A model generated the notes under the pieces. The model did not search any database. It was not told where the DNA came from and worked only from the letters and a program-made list of their open reading frames with translations. A stretch of 64,000 nucleotides of DNA. It comes from Prevotella melaninogenica (GTDB lineage: Bacteria; Bacteroidota; Bacteroidia; Bacteroidales; Bacteroidaceae). Location: positions 433,501 through 497,500 of the forward strand of contig NZ_CP072349.1 in NCBI RefSeq assembly GCF_018127965.1, in the 5' to 3' direction. Positions 63,751 to 64,000 of this stretch are shown piece after piece; positions within the stretch are counted from its first letter, which is position 1, and every line of letters begins with the position of its first letter. The translations under genes were made by a program, and so were the position numbers.

Positions 63751-64000
63751 AAGAAAGTAAGAAAGGGCGCATGGCGGATGCCTTGGCTCACGGAGGCGAT
63801 GAAGGACGTGATAAGCTGCGATAAGCCTTGGGTAGGTGCAAATAACCTTTGATCCAAGGATTTCCGAATGGGACAACCCAGCAGGTTGAAGACCTGTTAT
63901 CACTACAAAAGTAGTGAGGCGAACGAAGGGAACTGAAACATCTTAGTACCTTTAGGAAGAGAAAATAAATAATGATTCCCCTAGTAGTGGCGAGCGAACG
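63751..64000 (+). rRNA. rrl: 23S ribosomal RNA (5' part)
   Basis: Starts with about AAGAAAGTAAGAAAGGGCGC and continues with GCGGATGCCTTGGCTC, the conserved 23S beginning. It runs beyond the window end. The exact 5' end is estimated from alignment to the E. coli start. Confidence 0.95.

Overview
The window is chromosomal DNA of a Bacteroidota bacterium, most likely an oral-type Prevotella. The 16S rRNA gene at the right end reads as Prevotella to my eye. Promoters show the Bacteroidota -7 box (TAnnTTTG, usually TATCTTTG), Shine-Dalgarno sequences are scarce, a secreted protease carries a type IX secretion tail, and the gene content (EF-P, CdaA-FolP pair, L-Thr dehydrogenase/Kbl pair, lone IS66 transposase) fits the phylum. 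I do not assign a species.

Layout. 1-5.8 kb: right end of a prophage or integrative element, with a divergent lysogeny-type switch (two HTH proteins) and a leftward early operon of overlapping small genes ending in a primase and a helicase that runs off the window. Two -1 frame breaks lie in this operon, one of them exactly at an A_AAA_AAC heptamer. 5.9-12.5 kb: tRNA-dihydrouridine synthase, a 586-bp MITE-like element, a three-gene DUF3791/DUF3990/DUF3791-like cassette that looks like a toxin-antitoxin system, a Zn/Cd-type P-type ATPase with a palindromic operator, and small secreted, membrane and HTH genes. 12.7-16.5 kb: peroxide-defence locus ahpF-ahpC / oxyR with a very good OxyR box. 16.7-24.2 kb: complete glycerol / glycerol-3-phosphate operon (glpA, glpB, glpC, glpK, glpF and a periplasmic HAD phosphatase). 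25-29 kb: SPFH protein and threonine catabolism (tdh / kbl). 29-36 kb: C10 cysteine protease, lipoprotein, acyltransferase, DeoR/GlpR-type regulator. 36-41 kb: glycosyltransferase, four-helix-bundle protein, RadC, SufT-like protein, LpxH. 41-48 kb: ackA-pta, a DUF2156-GNAT fusion, cdaA-folP. 48.4-50.0 kb: an intact IS66-family element with 14-bp inverted ends and an 8-bp target duplication. 50-61 kb: EF-P, L34, PASTA protein, RluD, Ddl, M48 peptidase, BI-1 family protein, ArgR, and an HTH-cupin regulator with an acyl-CoA synthetase. 61.4-64 kb: rRNA operon (promoter, 16S, spacer without tRNA genes, start of 23S).

The intergenic space is unusually rich in repeats. I see a ~587-bp MITE-like family (two full copies with terminal inverted repeats, one with a clear target duplication, plus two core copies in a second subfamily), 13-bp GCACCATTGGTGC palindromes in phased clusters, a ~92-bp imperfect palindrome, a 21-bp GAGGC/GCCTC hairpin family, and several minisatellites, one of which supplies the start codon of radC.
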